Origin: Piscinibacter lacus
Lineage (GTDB): Bacteria; Pseudomonadota; Gammaproteobacteria; Burkholderiales; Burkholderiaceae_C
Reading direction: 5' to 3'
Assembly (NCBI RefSeq): GCF_016735685.1
Contig: NZ_JAERRA010000001.1
Coordinates: 434,001-498,000, forward strand
Length of the DNA: 64,000 nucleotides
Under the pieces are notes generated by a model, which did no database searches, was not told where the DNA came from, and worked only from the letters and a program-made list of their open reading frames with translations. Numbering within the stretch: position 1 is the stretch's first letter; each line of letters starts with the position of its first letter. The translations under genes and the position numbers were made by a program. Positions 50,386 to 58,810 of the stretch are shown piece by piece.

Positions 50386-51990
50386 ATGCCGCCCCGCGCC
50401 CCCGTTCCGCTCTCGCCCCAGGACACGCAGGCCCTGATCGCCCTGGCCCAGGCCGGCCGCTGGCCGCAGCTTGAAGCCCAGGCGCGCAAGGCCCTGGGCA
50501 AGCACCCCGAGGCCCTGCTGCTGCACAACCTGCTGGGCAGTGCGCTCAACGAGCAGGGCCGCCATGCCGCCGCTGTGCTCAGCTTCCAGCGGGCGGTGCA
50601 GCTTGCGCCGCAGGCGCCCGAGCTGCGCTTCAACCTGGCCGTGGCCCAGGCCGCCGCCGGCCAGCTTGCCGAGGCGGTGACCAGCTACCGCGCCGTGCTC
50701 GCGGCCCGGCCGGATCTGACCGTGGCGCACTACAACCTGGGCACCACCCTGCAGCGTCTGGGCCGGCTGGACGAGGCCGAGGCCGCCTTCCGCGCCGCCC
50801 TGGCCCAGGCGCCCGGAACGGTCGAGACCCTGGGCAACCTGGGCGCCGTGCTGCAAGCCCAGGGCCGGCTGGACGAGGCCGTCGACCATTACCGCGAGGC
50901 CCTGCGCCAGCGCGAACTGCCGCGGCTGCGCCACAACCTGGGCACCGCGCTGCGCAGCCAGGGCCGGCTTGACGAAGCGGCCGAGGCCTTCGAGGCCGCG
51001 CTGCGCGGCGCGCCCGAGCCGGCCCTGGCCGCCGACACCCACACCCGCCTGGGCGAGACCCGCTGGGACCAGGGCCGCGTCGACGAGGCCGTGGCCGCCT
51101 ACCGCGCCGCGCTGGCCCTCGACCCGGCGCATGCCGCGGCGCACTACGCCCTGGGCGTGGTCGCCTTCGACGGCGGCCAGCTCGAAGCCGCGCTGGCCTG
51201 CTTCGAGCAGACCACGCTGCACGATGCCGCCGAGCGCCGGCTCTACGCCCTCTACAAGCTCGGCCGCACCGAGGCCTTCCGCAGCCAGTTGGCCCGCCTG
51301 CTGGCCGCCGGGCCGCACCGTGCGCCGCTGGTGGCCACCCTGTCGGCCCATCATGCGCACGAGCATGGCCTGCCCGACCCCTGCGGCTTCTGCCCCGAGC
51401 CCATCCGCGCCATTCACCACGGCCGCCTCGACGCCCTGGCCGAGCCCGACAGCCCCCTGCGCGCCGCCCTGCTGCGCGACCTGCGCGAGGCCAAGATCGC
51501 CGAGCGCAAGCAGGGCCGGCTCCACCACGGCGTGCAGTCCGCCGGCCACTTGTTCAAGCGACCCGAAGCCTCCTTCCGCGCCCTGGCCGAGCTGCTGCGC
51601 GACGCGCTGCTGGCCTACCGCGCCGGCCTCGATCCGGCGCTCGGCGTCTATGCCCGCGACTTCCCGGCCGAGCCGGTCTTCAGCGGTGCCTGGTCGGTGG
51701 CCATGCGGCGCGGCGGCCACCTGAGCGCGCACATCCACGAGGAGGGCTGGCTGTCCGGCGTGGTCTACCTGCAAGTGCCCGAGCCGCCGCCGGGCCGGCA
51801 GGACGGCGCGATCGCCTTCAGCCTGGATGGCGACGGCTACCCCCGCCAGCGCGCCGACTGGCCCGAGACCGTGCTGCAGCCGCGTGCGGGCGATGTGGTC
51901 TTCTTCCCGTCCTCGCTCTTCCACCGCACCCTGCCCTTCGACGGCGAGACCGAGCGCATCTGCATTGCCTTCGATCTGGCCCCCGCCTGA
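50386..51990 (+). CDS. TPR protein with C-terminal 2OG-Fe(II) oxygenase domain
   Basis: A 534-residue protein. Residues about 30-270 are seven tetratricopeptide repeats with the N-L-G/A-x-A pattern (for example YNLGTTLQRLGRLDEAEAAFRAAL), a protein-binding superhelix. After a linker with a CGFC pair near residue 341, residues 380-534 match the 2OG-Fe(II) oxygenase type that reads GGHLSAHIHEEGWLSGVVYLQVPE and then FFPSSLFHRTLPF near 507, giving two metal-region histidines before strand SGVVYL and one in LFHRT. It probably hydroxylates a protein or peptide side chain bound by the TPRs. ATG 50386 sits right before the first helix. It lies 103 bases upstream of kup with no clear link. Confidence 0.82.
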   Translation: MPPRAPVPLSPQDTQALIALAQAGRWPQLEAQARKALGKHPEALLLHNLLGSALNEQGRHAAAVLSFQRAVQLAPQAPELRFNLAVAQAAAGQLAEAVTSYRAVLAARPDLTVAHYNLGTTLQRLGRLDEAEAAFRAALAQAPGTVETLGNLGAVLQAQGRLDEAVDHYREALRQRELPRLRHNLGTALRSQGRLDEAAEAFEAALRGAPEPALAADTHTRLGETRWDQGRVDEAVAAYRAALALDPAHAAAHYALGVVAFDGGQLEAALACFEQTTLHDAAERRLYALYKLGRTEAFRSQLARLLAAGPHRAPLVATLSAHHAHEHGLPDPCGFCPEPIRAIHHGRLDALAEPDSPLRAALLRDLREAKIAERKQGRLHHGVQSAGHLFKRPEASFRALAELLRDALLAYRAGLDPALGVYARDFPAEPVFSGAWSVAMRRGGHLSAHIHEEGWLSGVVYLQVPEPPPGRQDGAIAFSLDGDGYPRQRADWPETVLQPRAGDVVFFPSSLFHRTLPFDGETERICIAFDLAPA

Positions 51991-52093
51991 TCCGGGGGCT
52001 GAAAGACGGTGATTTGCTGCATTGCCGCAATCTCTCCTGCGCGGCGGACGGCTCGGCGCACAATGCGCCTTCCCTGGCTGATCCGTCTGCCCT

Positions 52094-53980
52094 GTGTCCG
52101 CAAACCATGACCCCCAGGCCAGTCGCGCCTCGCTCGCGGCCGCCGCCCTCGCCGCCATCGGCGTGGTGTACGGCGACATCGGCACCAGCCCGCTGTACGC
52201 GCTCAAGGAAGTCTTCAACCACGGACATGTCGAGTTCACGCCCGACAACATGCTGGGCGTGCTGTCCCTGGTGTTCTGGACGCTGACGGTCATCGTCTCC
52301 TTCAAGTACGTCGCGCTCATCCTGCGCGCCGACAACAACGGCGAGGGCGGCCTGATCGCCATGCTGGCCTTGGCCTCCACCGCCGTGAAGGACAAGCCCC
52401 GGCTGCGCCGCGGCTTGCTGATCCTGGGCATCTTCGGCACGGCGGTCTTCTATGGCGACGGCGTGATCACGCCGGCCATCTCGGTGCTCTCGGCCATCGA
52501 GGGCCTGGAGGTCGCCGCGCCCGGCCTGCGCCGCTGGGTGCTGCCCCTCACCCTGCTGGTGCTGACCCTGCTGTTTGCCGCGCAGCGCTTCGGCACGGCG
52601 GCAGTGGGCCGCTACTTCGGGCCCTTCACGGCGCTGTGGTTCGCGGTGCTGGCCCTGCTCGGCCTGGTGCACATCGTGCAGAACCCGGCGGTGCTGGCGG
52701 CGCTCAGCCCCCACCATGCCCTGGGCTTCGTCTGGAACCATCCCGGCACGGCCTTCTTCGCGCTCGGCGCCATCGTGCTGTGCGTGACCGGCGCCGAGGC
52801 CCTGTATGCCGACATGGGCCACTTCGGCAAGCGGCCCATCCGCATGGCCTGGTTCTTCTGGGTGATGCCGGCCCTGGTGCTGAACTACTTCGGCCAGGGC
52901 GCGATGCTGCTGGCCCATCCCGAGAACATCAAGAATCCCTTCTACGAGATGGCGCCGACCTGGGCGCTCTACCCGCTGATCGGCATGGCCACCGGCGCCA
53001 CGGTGATCGCCTCGCAGGCCCTGATCACCGCGGCCTTCTCGGTGACCAAGCAGGCCATCCAGCTCGGCTACCTGCCGCGGCTGCGCATCCTGCACACCTC
53101 CGTCAAGTCCACCGGCCAGATCTACATCCCCTTCGTGAACTGGGGCCTGTATGCCGGCATCGTGCTGGCGGTGGTGACCTTCGGCTCCAGCACCAAGCTG
53201 GCCGCGGCCTACGGCATCGCGGTGACGACCGACATGCTCATCACCACGGTGATGACCTTCTTCGTGATCCGCCATGCCTGGGGCTACCCCTGGCTGCTGT
53301 GCGTCCTGGCGACGGTCTTCTTCTTCATCGTCGATGCGCTCTTCTTTGCCGCCAATGCGGTGAAGATCCTCGATGGCGGCTGGTTCCCCCTGGCCATCGG
53401 CGCCTTCATGTTCACGCTGATGATGACCTGGAAGCAGGGCCGCGCCCTGATGGCCGACCGCCTGCGCGACGATGCCATCGAGCTGCGCGGCTTCCTCGAA
53501 TCCGTCTTCCTCAGCCCGCCGCTGCGCGTGCCCGGCACGGCCGTTTTTCTCAGCGCCGAGAAGGACGTGACGCCCAATGCCCTGCTGCACAACCTCAAGC
53601 ACAACAAGGTGCTGCACGAGCAGAACCTGTTCGTGAACGTGCAGCACCACGAGGTGCCGTGGATCGGTTTCGACCGCCGCGTGCAGATCGAGCCGCTCGG
53701 CCACGACTGCTGGCAGGTCACACTGCACTTCGGCTTCAAGAACGACCCCGACGTGCCCGAGGCCCTGCAACAGCTCGTCGGCCGCGGCTGCCAGCTCGAC
53801 GAGATGGAGACCAGCTACTTCCTCAGCCGCGACATCGTCATTCCCTCGGTCGGCTCGGGCATGGCGCTGTGGCGCGAGAAGCTCTTCGCCAGCATGCATC
53901 GCAATGCCGCGGCGGCGGCGGACTTCCTCAACCTGCCGACCAACCGCGTCGTCGAGCTGGGCTCCAAGATCGAGATCTGA
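52094..53980 (+). CDS. kup: Low-affinity K+:H+ symporter Kup
   Basis: A 628-residue potassium uptake protein with 12 membrane helices and a C-terminal cytoplasmic domain. Seen: [23 protein letters not shown] near residue 20, the family hallmark; [15 protein letters not shown] near 77; [20 protein letters not shown] sequence ([16 protein letters not shown]) near 118; and [21 protein letters not shown] near 233. The start is GTG 52094, since homology begins at residue 2; a CACAAT hexamer lies at 52059-52064. gshB follows after 75 bases. Confidence 0.96.
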   Translation: MSANHDPQASRASLAAAALAAIGVVYGDIGTSPLYALKEVFNHGHVEFTPDNMLGVLSLVFWTLTVIVSFKYVALILRADNNGEGGLIAMLALASTAVKDKPRLRRGLLILGIFGTAVFYGDGVITPAISVLSAIEGLEVAAPGLRRWVLPLTLLVLTLLFAAQRFGTAAVGRYFGPFTALWFAVLALLGLVHIVQNPAVLAALSPHHALGFVWNHPGTAFFALGAIVLCVTGAEALYADMGHFGKRPIRMAWFFWVMPALVLNYFGQGAMLLAHPENIKNPFYEMAPTWALYPLIGMATGATVIASQALITAAFSVTKQAIQLGYLPRLRILHTSVKSTGQIYIPFVNWGLYAGIVLAVVTFGSSTKLAAAYGIAVTTDMLITTVMTFFVIRHAWGYPWLLCVLATVFFFIVDALFFAANAVKILDGGWFPLAIGAFMFTLMMTWKQGRALMADRLRDDAIELRGFLESVFLSPPLRVPGTAVFLSAEKDVTPNALLHNLKHNKVLHEQNLFVNVQHHEVPWIGFDRRVQIEPLGHDCWQVTLHFGFKNDPDVPEALQQLVGRGCQLDEMETSYFLSRDIVIPSVGSGMALWREKLFASMHRNAAAAADFLNLPTNRVVELGSKIEI

Positions 53981-54055
53981 GCGCCCGGCCGTCCGCTGCG
54001 GCGCGGGGCCTTCGCGCCCGGTGTAGGGTGCGGGGCCTGATACTGGGAGACCTGC

Positions 54056-55030
54056 TTGGACCTGCTCTTCGTCGCCGACCCGCTGGAAAGCTTCAAGATC
54101 GCGAAGGACTCGACCTTCGCGATGATGCGTGCCGCCACCGCCCGCGGCCACCGCCTGATGGCCTGCACGCCGCGCGACCTGATGTGGCAGTCCGGCGGCC
54201 CGGTTACCGCCTATGTGCGCGACATCGCCCTCGGCGGCACCGAGGCCGCCTGGTTCCAGGCCGCCCAGCAGGTGCCCGACGAGCGGCCGCAGCCGCTGGC
54301 CGAAGTCGACGCGGTGATCATGCGCAAGGATCCGCCCTTCGACGCCGAGTACGTCTACGCCACCCACCTGCTGGAGCAGGCCGAGCGCGAAGGCGCCTGC
54401 GTGCTGAACCGCCCGCGCGCCCTGCGCGACCACCCCGAGAAGCTCGCGATCCTGGAGTTTCCGCAGCTCATCCCGCCGACCCTGGTGACGCGCGACGCGG
54501 CCGACATTCGGCGCTTCCATGCCGCGCACGGCGACCTGATCCTCAAGCCGCTCGACGGCATGGGCGGCATGGGCATCTTCCGCGTGCGCGAGGACGGCCT
54601 GAACCTCGGCAGCATCGTCGAGACCCTGAACCGCCACGGCGCGCAGACGGTGATGGTGCAGCGCTTCGAGCCGGCCATCGCCCAGGGCGACAAGCGCATC
54701 CTGCTGATCGAGGGCGTGCCCCTGCCCTGGGTGCTGGCGCGCATTCCCCAGGGCAGCGAGGTGCGCGGCAACCTGGCCGCCGGCGGCAAGGGCGTGGTGC
54801 AGGCGCTGACGGACAGCGACCGCCGCATCGCCGAAGCCGTCGGCCCGCTGCTGGCCGCGCGCGGCCTCACGCTGGTCGGCCTGGATGTGATCGGCGAGCG
54901 CCTGACCGAGATCAATGTCACCAGCCCGACCGGCTTCCAGGAGATCACGAAGGCCAGCGGCCTGGACGTGGGCGCGCTGTTCATCGATGCGGTCGAGCGC
55001 CGGGTGCAGGCCGCCCGGGCCGCCCGCTGA
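54056..55030 (+). CDS. gshB: Glutathione synthetase
   Basis: This ligates gamma-glutamylcysteine and glycine to make glutathione. The 324 residues form the ATP-grasp fold: DLLFVADPLESFKIAKDSTFAMM at the N-terminus (residues 2-24), MRKDPPFDAEYVYATHLLE near 85, LKPLDGMGGMGIFRV near 163, and the Mg-binding end GLDVIGERLTEINVTSPTGFQEI near 285. Length fits the E. coli enzyme (316). The start is TTG 54056, supported by GGGAGA seven bases upstream and the exact N-terminal homology; no ATG or GTG fits. Uup follows after 49 bases. Confidence 0.95.
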   Translation: MDLLFVADPLESFKIAKDSTFAMMRAATARGHRLMACTPRDLMWQSGGPVTAYVRDIALGGTEAAWFQAAQQVPDERPQPLAEVDAVIMRKDPPFDAEYVYATHLLEQAEREGACVLNRPRALRDHPEKLAILEFPQLIPPTLVTRDAADIRRFHAAHGDLILKPLDGMGGMGIFRVREDGLNLGSIVETLNRHGAQTVMVQRFEPAIAQGDKRILLIEGVPLPWVLARIPQGSEVRGNLAAGGKGVVQALTDSDRRIAEAVGPLLAARGLTLVGLDVIGERLTEINVTSPTGFQEITKASGLDVGALFIDAVERRVQAARAAR

Positions 55031-55079
55031 GGCCTGCCCCGGCCAGCAGGGACAATCCGCGTTCACTCGAACGCATCTC

Positions 55080-57002
55080 ATGGCCCTGCTCTCGCTCACC
55101 GACGCCCAGCTCGCCTACGGCCACTGGGCCCTGCTCGACCGCGCCAGCCTCAGCCTGGAGGCGGGTGAACGGCTGGGGCTGATCGGCCGCAATGGCACCG
55201 GCAAGTCCTCGCTGCTGAAGATCCTGGCCGGGCTGGAAAAGCTCGACGACGGCCTGCTCCAGCAGCAGCAGGGCCTGCGCCGCCACTACCTGCCGCAGGA
55301 GCCGAGCTTCGCGCCCGAGGCCACCATCTTCGATGCGGTGTCCGAGGGCGTGGCCGAGGCCAAGGCCTTGCGCGAACGCTACGAGGCCCACCAGGATGGC
55401 GACGACCTCGACGCCATCCAGACCCGCATCGAGGCCCTGGACGGCTGGACCTGGGAGCAGCGCGTCGACGCCACCCTGCAGCGCCTGGCGCTGGATCCGG
55501 CGCGCCGGGTCGACAGCCTGTCGGGCGGCCTGAAGAAGCGGGTCGCGCTGGCCCAGGCCCTGGTGGCCCAGCCCGATGTGCTCTTCCTCGACGAGCCGAC
55601 CAACCACCTGGACCTGGACGCCATCGTCTGGCTGCAAGAGCTGCTGGCCGAATGGCGCGGCGCGCTGATCGTGGTGACCCACGACCGCAGCTTCCTCGAC
55701 GCGGTGGCCACCCGCATCATCGAGCTGGACCGCGGCATCCTGCGCAGCTACCCCGGCCGCTACAGCGCCTACGAGGCCACCAAGCAGCGCGAGCTGGAGT
55801 CCGAGGCCCTGCTCAATGCCCGCGCTGACAAGCTGCTGGCGCAGGAGGAAGTCTGGGTGCGCCAGGGCGTCGAGGCCCGCCGCACGCGCAGCGTGGCCCG
55901 CATCGGCCGGCTCGAAGGCCTGCGCGCGGCGCGCGCCGCGCGGCGCGACCAGGTCGGCCGCGTCAAGCTGGACCTGGATGCCGGCGAGCGCAGCGGCCAG
56001 CTGGTGGCCGTGCTCGAAGGCGTCAGCAAGGCCTGGCCGCGGCCCGACGGCAGCCTGCGCCAGGTGGTGAGCGGGCTGGACCTGACCGTGCTGCGCGGCG
56101 ACCGCCTCGGCATCGTCGGCCCCAACGGCGCGGGCAAGACCACGCTGCTCAAGCTCATCCTCGGCAACCTGGCGCCCGACGAGGGTGTCGTCCGCACCGG
56201 CACCAAGCGCACGGTGGCCTACTTCGACCAGTTGCGCGAGGTGCTGGACCCGGAGAAGACCCTGGCCGAAACCATCAGCCCGGGCAGCGACTGGGTCGAG
56301 ATCGGCAACGCGCGCAAGCATGTGATCGGCTACCTCGGCGATTTCCTCTTCCCGCCGCAGCGCGCGAATGCGCCGGTCCGCACCCTGTCGGGCGGCGAGC
56401 GCAACCGCCTGCTGCTGGCCCGGCTGTTCGCGCAGCCGGCCAATGTGCTGGTGCTCGACGAGCCGACCAACGACCTCGACATCGAGACCCTGGAGCTGCT
56501 GGAGGAGCTGCTCGCCAGCTACCCCGGCACCGTCTTCCTGGTCAGCCACGACCGGCGCTTCGTCGATGCGGTGGTGACCAGCGTGCTGGTCGCCGAAGGC
56601 GCCGAGGGCGAGGGCCGCTGGAAGGAATACGAAGGCGGCATCGAGGACTGGCTGGTCCAGTCGCGCCGCGCCGCCGCGCTGCAAGCCACCGCAGCCAAGG
56701 CCGCGCGCAGTGCGGCGCCGGTCGCGCCGGTGGCTGCCGCGGTCGCGCCGCCGCCGCCCGCCGCGGCGCCCGCCGTCGCGCGGCGCAAGCTCAGCTACAA
56801 GGAGCAGCGCGAGCTGGACGCCCTGCCCGAGCGCCTGGCCGCGCTGGAGGCCGAGCAGAAGGCGCTGGAAGCGCGGCTGGCCGATCCCGGCCTCTACGCC
56901 ACCCTCGGCAGCAGCGACTACGCCGCCCTGCAGGCCCGCCATGCGGCGCTGGACGAGGAACTGCTCGCCGCGCTCGAACGCTGGGAAGCGCTGGGCGGCT
57001 GA
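55080..57002 (+). CDS. uup: ABC-F ATPase Uup
   Basis: A 640-residue soluble protein with two ABC ATPase domains and no membrane part, of the ABC-F family acting on ribosomes or on DNA-transposon precision (Uup). Seen: Walker A GRNGTGKSSLLKI near 39, signature LSGGLKKRVALAQAL near 150, Walker B VLFLDEPTNHLDLDAI; then a linker, a second Walker [14 protein letters not shown] near 349, signature LSGGERNRLLLARLF and LDEPTNDLDIETL near 462. The end is a coiled-coil-like domain after an Ala/Pro linker, as in Uup. ATG 55080 follows a GACAAT hexamer (55051-55056). Confidence 0.92.
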   Translation: MALLSLTDAQLAYGHWALLDRASLSLEAGERLGLIGRNGTGKSSLLKILAGLEKLDDGLLQQQQGLRRHYLPQEPSFAPEATIFDAVSEGVAEAKALRERYEAHQDGDDLDAIQTRIEALDGWTWEQRVDATLQRLALDPARRVDSLSGGLKKRVALAQALVAQPDVLFLDEPTNHLDLDAIVWLQELLAEWRGALIVVTHDRSFLDAVATRIIELDRGILRSYPGRYSAYEATKQRELESEALLNARADKLLAQEEVWVRQGVEARRTRSVARIGRLEGLRAARAARRDQVGRVKLDLDAGERSGQLVAVLEGVSKAWPRPDGSLRQVVSGLDLTVLRGDRLGIVGPNGAGKTTLLKLILGNLAPDEGVVRTGTKRTVAYFDQLREVLDPEKTLAETISPGSDWVEIGNARKHVIGYLGDFLFPPQRANAPVRTLSGGERNRLLLARLFAQPANVLVLDEPTNDLDIETLELLEELLASYPGTVFLVSHDRRFVDAVVTSVLVAEGAEGEGRWKEYEGGIEDWLVQSRRAAALQATAAKAARSAAPVAPVAAAVAPPPPAAAPAVARRKLSYKEQRELDALPERLAALEAEQKALEARLADPGLYATLGSSDYAALQARHAALDEELLAALERWEALGG

Positions 57003-57029
57003 GGCCGGCGCGGGGCGCGCGCGGCCGGC

Positions 57030-57941
57030 TCAGCGCTCCGGGTCGAGCAGGGCGCCGAACCAGGCGCTCCAGGTCAGGGCCACATGCGATCGGCTGACGA
57101 TCAGGCCCGATTGCAGGTAGAGGCCGTTCAGCAGCCGGCGCGCCTGGGCCGGCTCCATGCCGGGCCAGCCGGCCACCGTCTCGACGCTGACCGGTTGGTC
57201 GTGCAGGCGCCGCCAGGCCTCGCGCCAGCCGCGGCTGGCTTCGGGCGGCAACTGGCTGTCGGGCGTGCAGCGGTAGAGCGCCGGGCCGGCGATGCCCGGC
57301 AGCAGCGCATCGCGCGCGCCGCGCCCGGCCAGGGCCCAGGCCAGGCGGGCCAGGGGCTGGCAGTCGGCCGCCAGGGCCAGGGGGCCGGCCTCGGGCGGCG
57401 GCTCGGGCGGGGCATCCGGCTGCGGGGGCAGGTGCAGCTCGAAGTCCACGTCCAGCGGATTCAGGGGCAGCAGGTCGGGCCCGAGCGGGCCGGTCAGCGG
57501 CAGGCTGCTGGGGCGGGCGGCGGGCGGCGGGGCGGCTTCGGCGGGGCTGCCGGGCCGGCCCGGCGGGCGCAGCACGGCCGGCTCGGCCTCGATCAGGCGC
57601 AGGCGATCGAAGGGCAGGGCCCAGAGCTGCGCGCCGCTCAGCGGCACATGGACCAGGCGCTCGCGCGGGAAGATGGTCAGCGGCAGCACATGGTCGTCCC
57701 ATTCGAGCTGCAGGGTGGCGGCGCAGCCATGGCGCAGGCAGGCGGCCAGGGCTTCGAGCAGGTCGGCCGGCCGGCCGTCGTCCCCGCCTTGCACGAGGTC
57801 GGCATAGAGCGAGGGGCTCAGGCTGCGCAGCCGCGGATCGACCGGCGGGGTGCCCGTGCCGGCACCCGGGGGCAGGCCCCGGCGGTAGTCGCTGGCGCGC
57901 CACAGCTCGGGCTCGCCCATGGGCACGGTCGGTTCATCCAT
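57030..57941 (-). CDS. Conserved-looking protein of unknown function
   Basis: A 303-residue soluble protein I do not recognise. Residues 30-115 hold a compact segment with SLSPSLYADLVQGG, ALAACLRHGCAATLQLEWDDHVLPLTIFPRERLVHVPL and a run of strands. The middle, about 125-190, is Pro/Ala-rich and probably disordered. The last 100 residues look helical, with ALAGRGARDALLPGI and a final block (PVSVETVAGWPGMEPAQARRLLNGLYLQSGLIVSRS, residues about 255-290) that has the rhythm of a winged helix. No signal peptide or membrane segment. It converges with uup (27-base gap) and diverges from the LysE gene. Codon use looks like its neighbours, so it appears real. Confidence 0.65.
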   Translation of the reverse strand: MDEPTVPMGEPELWRASDYRRGLPPGAGTGTPPVDPRLRSLSPSLYADLVQGGDDGRPADLLEALAACLRHGCAATLQLEWDDHVLPLTIFPRERLVHVPLSGAQLWALPFDRLRLIEAEPAVLRPPGRPGSPAEAAPPPAARPSSLPLTGPLGPDLLPLNPLDVDFELHLPPQPDAPPEPPPEAGPLALAADCQPLARLAWALAGRGARDALLPGIAGPALYRCTPDSQLPPEASRGWREAWRRLHDQPVSVETVAGWPGMEPAQARRLLNGLYLQSGLIVSRSHVALTWSAWFGALLDPER

Positions 57942-58025
57942 GGCCGCACTCTATCGGGCGGGGCGGCTCCCAGTTGTATCCGTCCCCCGCAGCCCGCCCG
58001 CCTGCGCTGCCGCGACACTCGCGCC

Positions 58026-58670
58026 ATGCCCTTGAACGAGCTGCTGGCCCTGCTGCTGCTGGCCACGACGATGACCTTCACCCCCGGCCCCAACACCGTG
58101 CTGGTCACGGCCCTGGCTGCCCGCCACGGCCTGCGCGCCGCCCTGCCCTTCTGCCTGGCCGTGCCCAGCGGCTGGCTGCTGCTGATGGCGGCGGTGGCCA
58201 GCGGGGTGGGCGCGCTGGTGGCAGCCGAGCCGGCGCTGCGCGGCGCGCTCAAGCTGCTGGGCCTGGCCTATCTGCTCAGCCTGGCCTGGCGCCTGGCTCG
58301 GGCCGAGGCCGGCCCGGCGGCCACCCCGACGCGCGAGCAGCCGCTCGGCTACCGCGAAGGCGTGCTGCTCCAGTTTCTCAACCTCAAGGCCTGGATGTTT
58401 GCGCTCACCCTCAGCGCCGGCTGGGTGCTGCCGCGGCCGGGCGAGGAGGGCACGGCCCTGCCGCGCCTGCTGACCGTGCTGGCGGTGATGGCCTTCTACG
58501 GCTTCGGCAGCAACTTCAGCTATGCCGTGCTCGGCGCCGCCCTGCGTGGCTGGCTGGCTGGCGGGCCGGTGCCGGGGCGCCGGATGCGGCGCTTCAACCG
58601 CGTCTCGGCCCTGCTGCTGGCCCTGACGGCGCTGTGGATGCTGCGCTTCGACGGCCCCGTGCCCGGCTGA
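58026..58670 (+). CDS. LysE/RhtB-family exporter
   Basis: A 214-residue inner-membrane protein of the LysE superfamily that exports amino acids or related small molecules. Seen: six hydrophobic segments, the diagnostic FTPGPNTVLVTALAARHGLRAALPFCLAVPSG near residues 18-49, LKLLGLAYLLSLAWRLAR near 78, and LQFLNLKAWMFALT near 118 (the family's NPK-type site, here as NLK). A GACACT hexamer ends six bases before ATG 58026 and no Shine-Dalgarno is seen, so the message may be leaderless. Substrate unknown. Confidence 0.88.
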   Translation: MPLNELLALLLLATTMTFTPGPNTVLVTALAARHGLRAALPFCLAVPSGWLLLMAAVASGVGALVAAEPALRGALKLLGLAYLLSLAWRLARAEAGPAATPTREQPLGYREGVLLQFLNLKAWMFALTLSAGWVLPRPGEEGTALPRLLTVLAVMAFYGFGSNFSYAVLGAALRGWLAGGPVPGRRMRRFNRVSALLLALTALWMLRFDGPVPG

Positions 58671-58810
58671 AGATCGGCCTGCGGCGTCCCGTCGCCACCG
58701 TGCGCGCCGGGTGCCGGAGGCACTTGCGGGGAACCTCGGCGCGCGATCCGTTCCAATCCCCTGCGCAGCGGCCCCGCCCTGCGTCCGTCTCCCCTCCGAA
58801 CGAGCCTGCC

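Noticed and set aside
50191..52440. A possible N-terminal extension of the S15-like hydrolase up to 52440
   Set aside because: The extra 750 codons run antisense through the TPR gene. The signal peptide begins exactly at ATG 50190.
51818..55099. A 1093-codon minus-strand frame across the TPR, kup and gshB genes
   Set aside because: It is composed of HH, QQ, and RG-rich sequence without domains and crosses three well-identified plus-strand genes.
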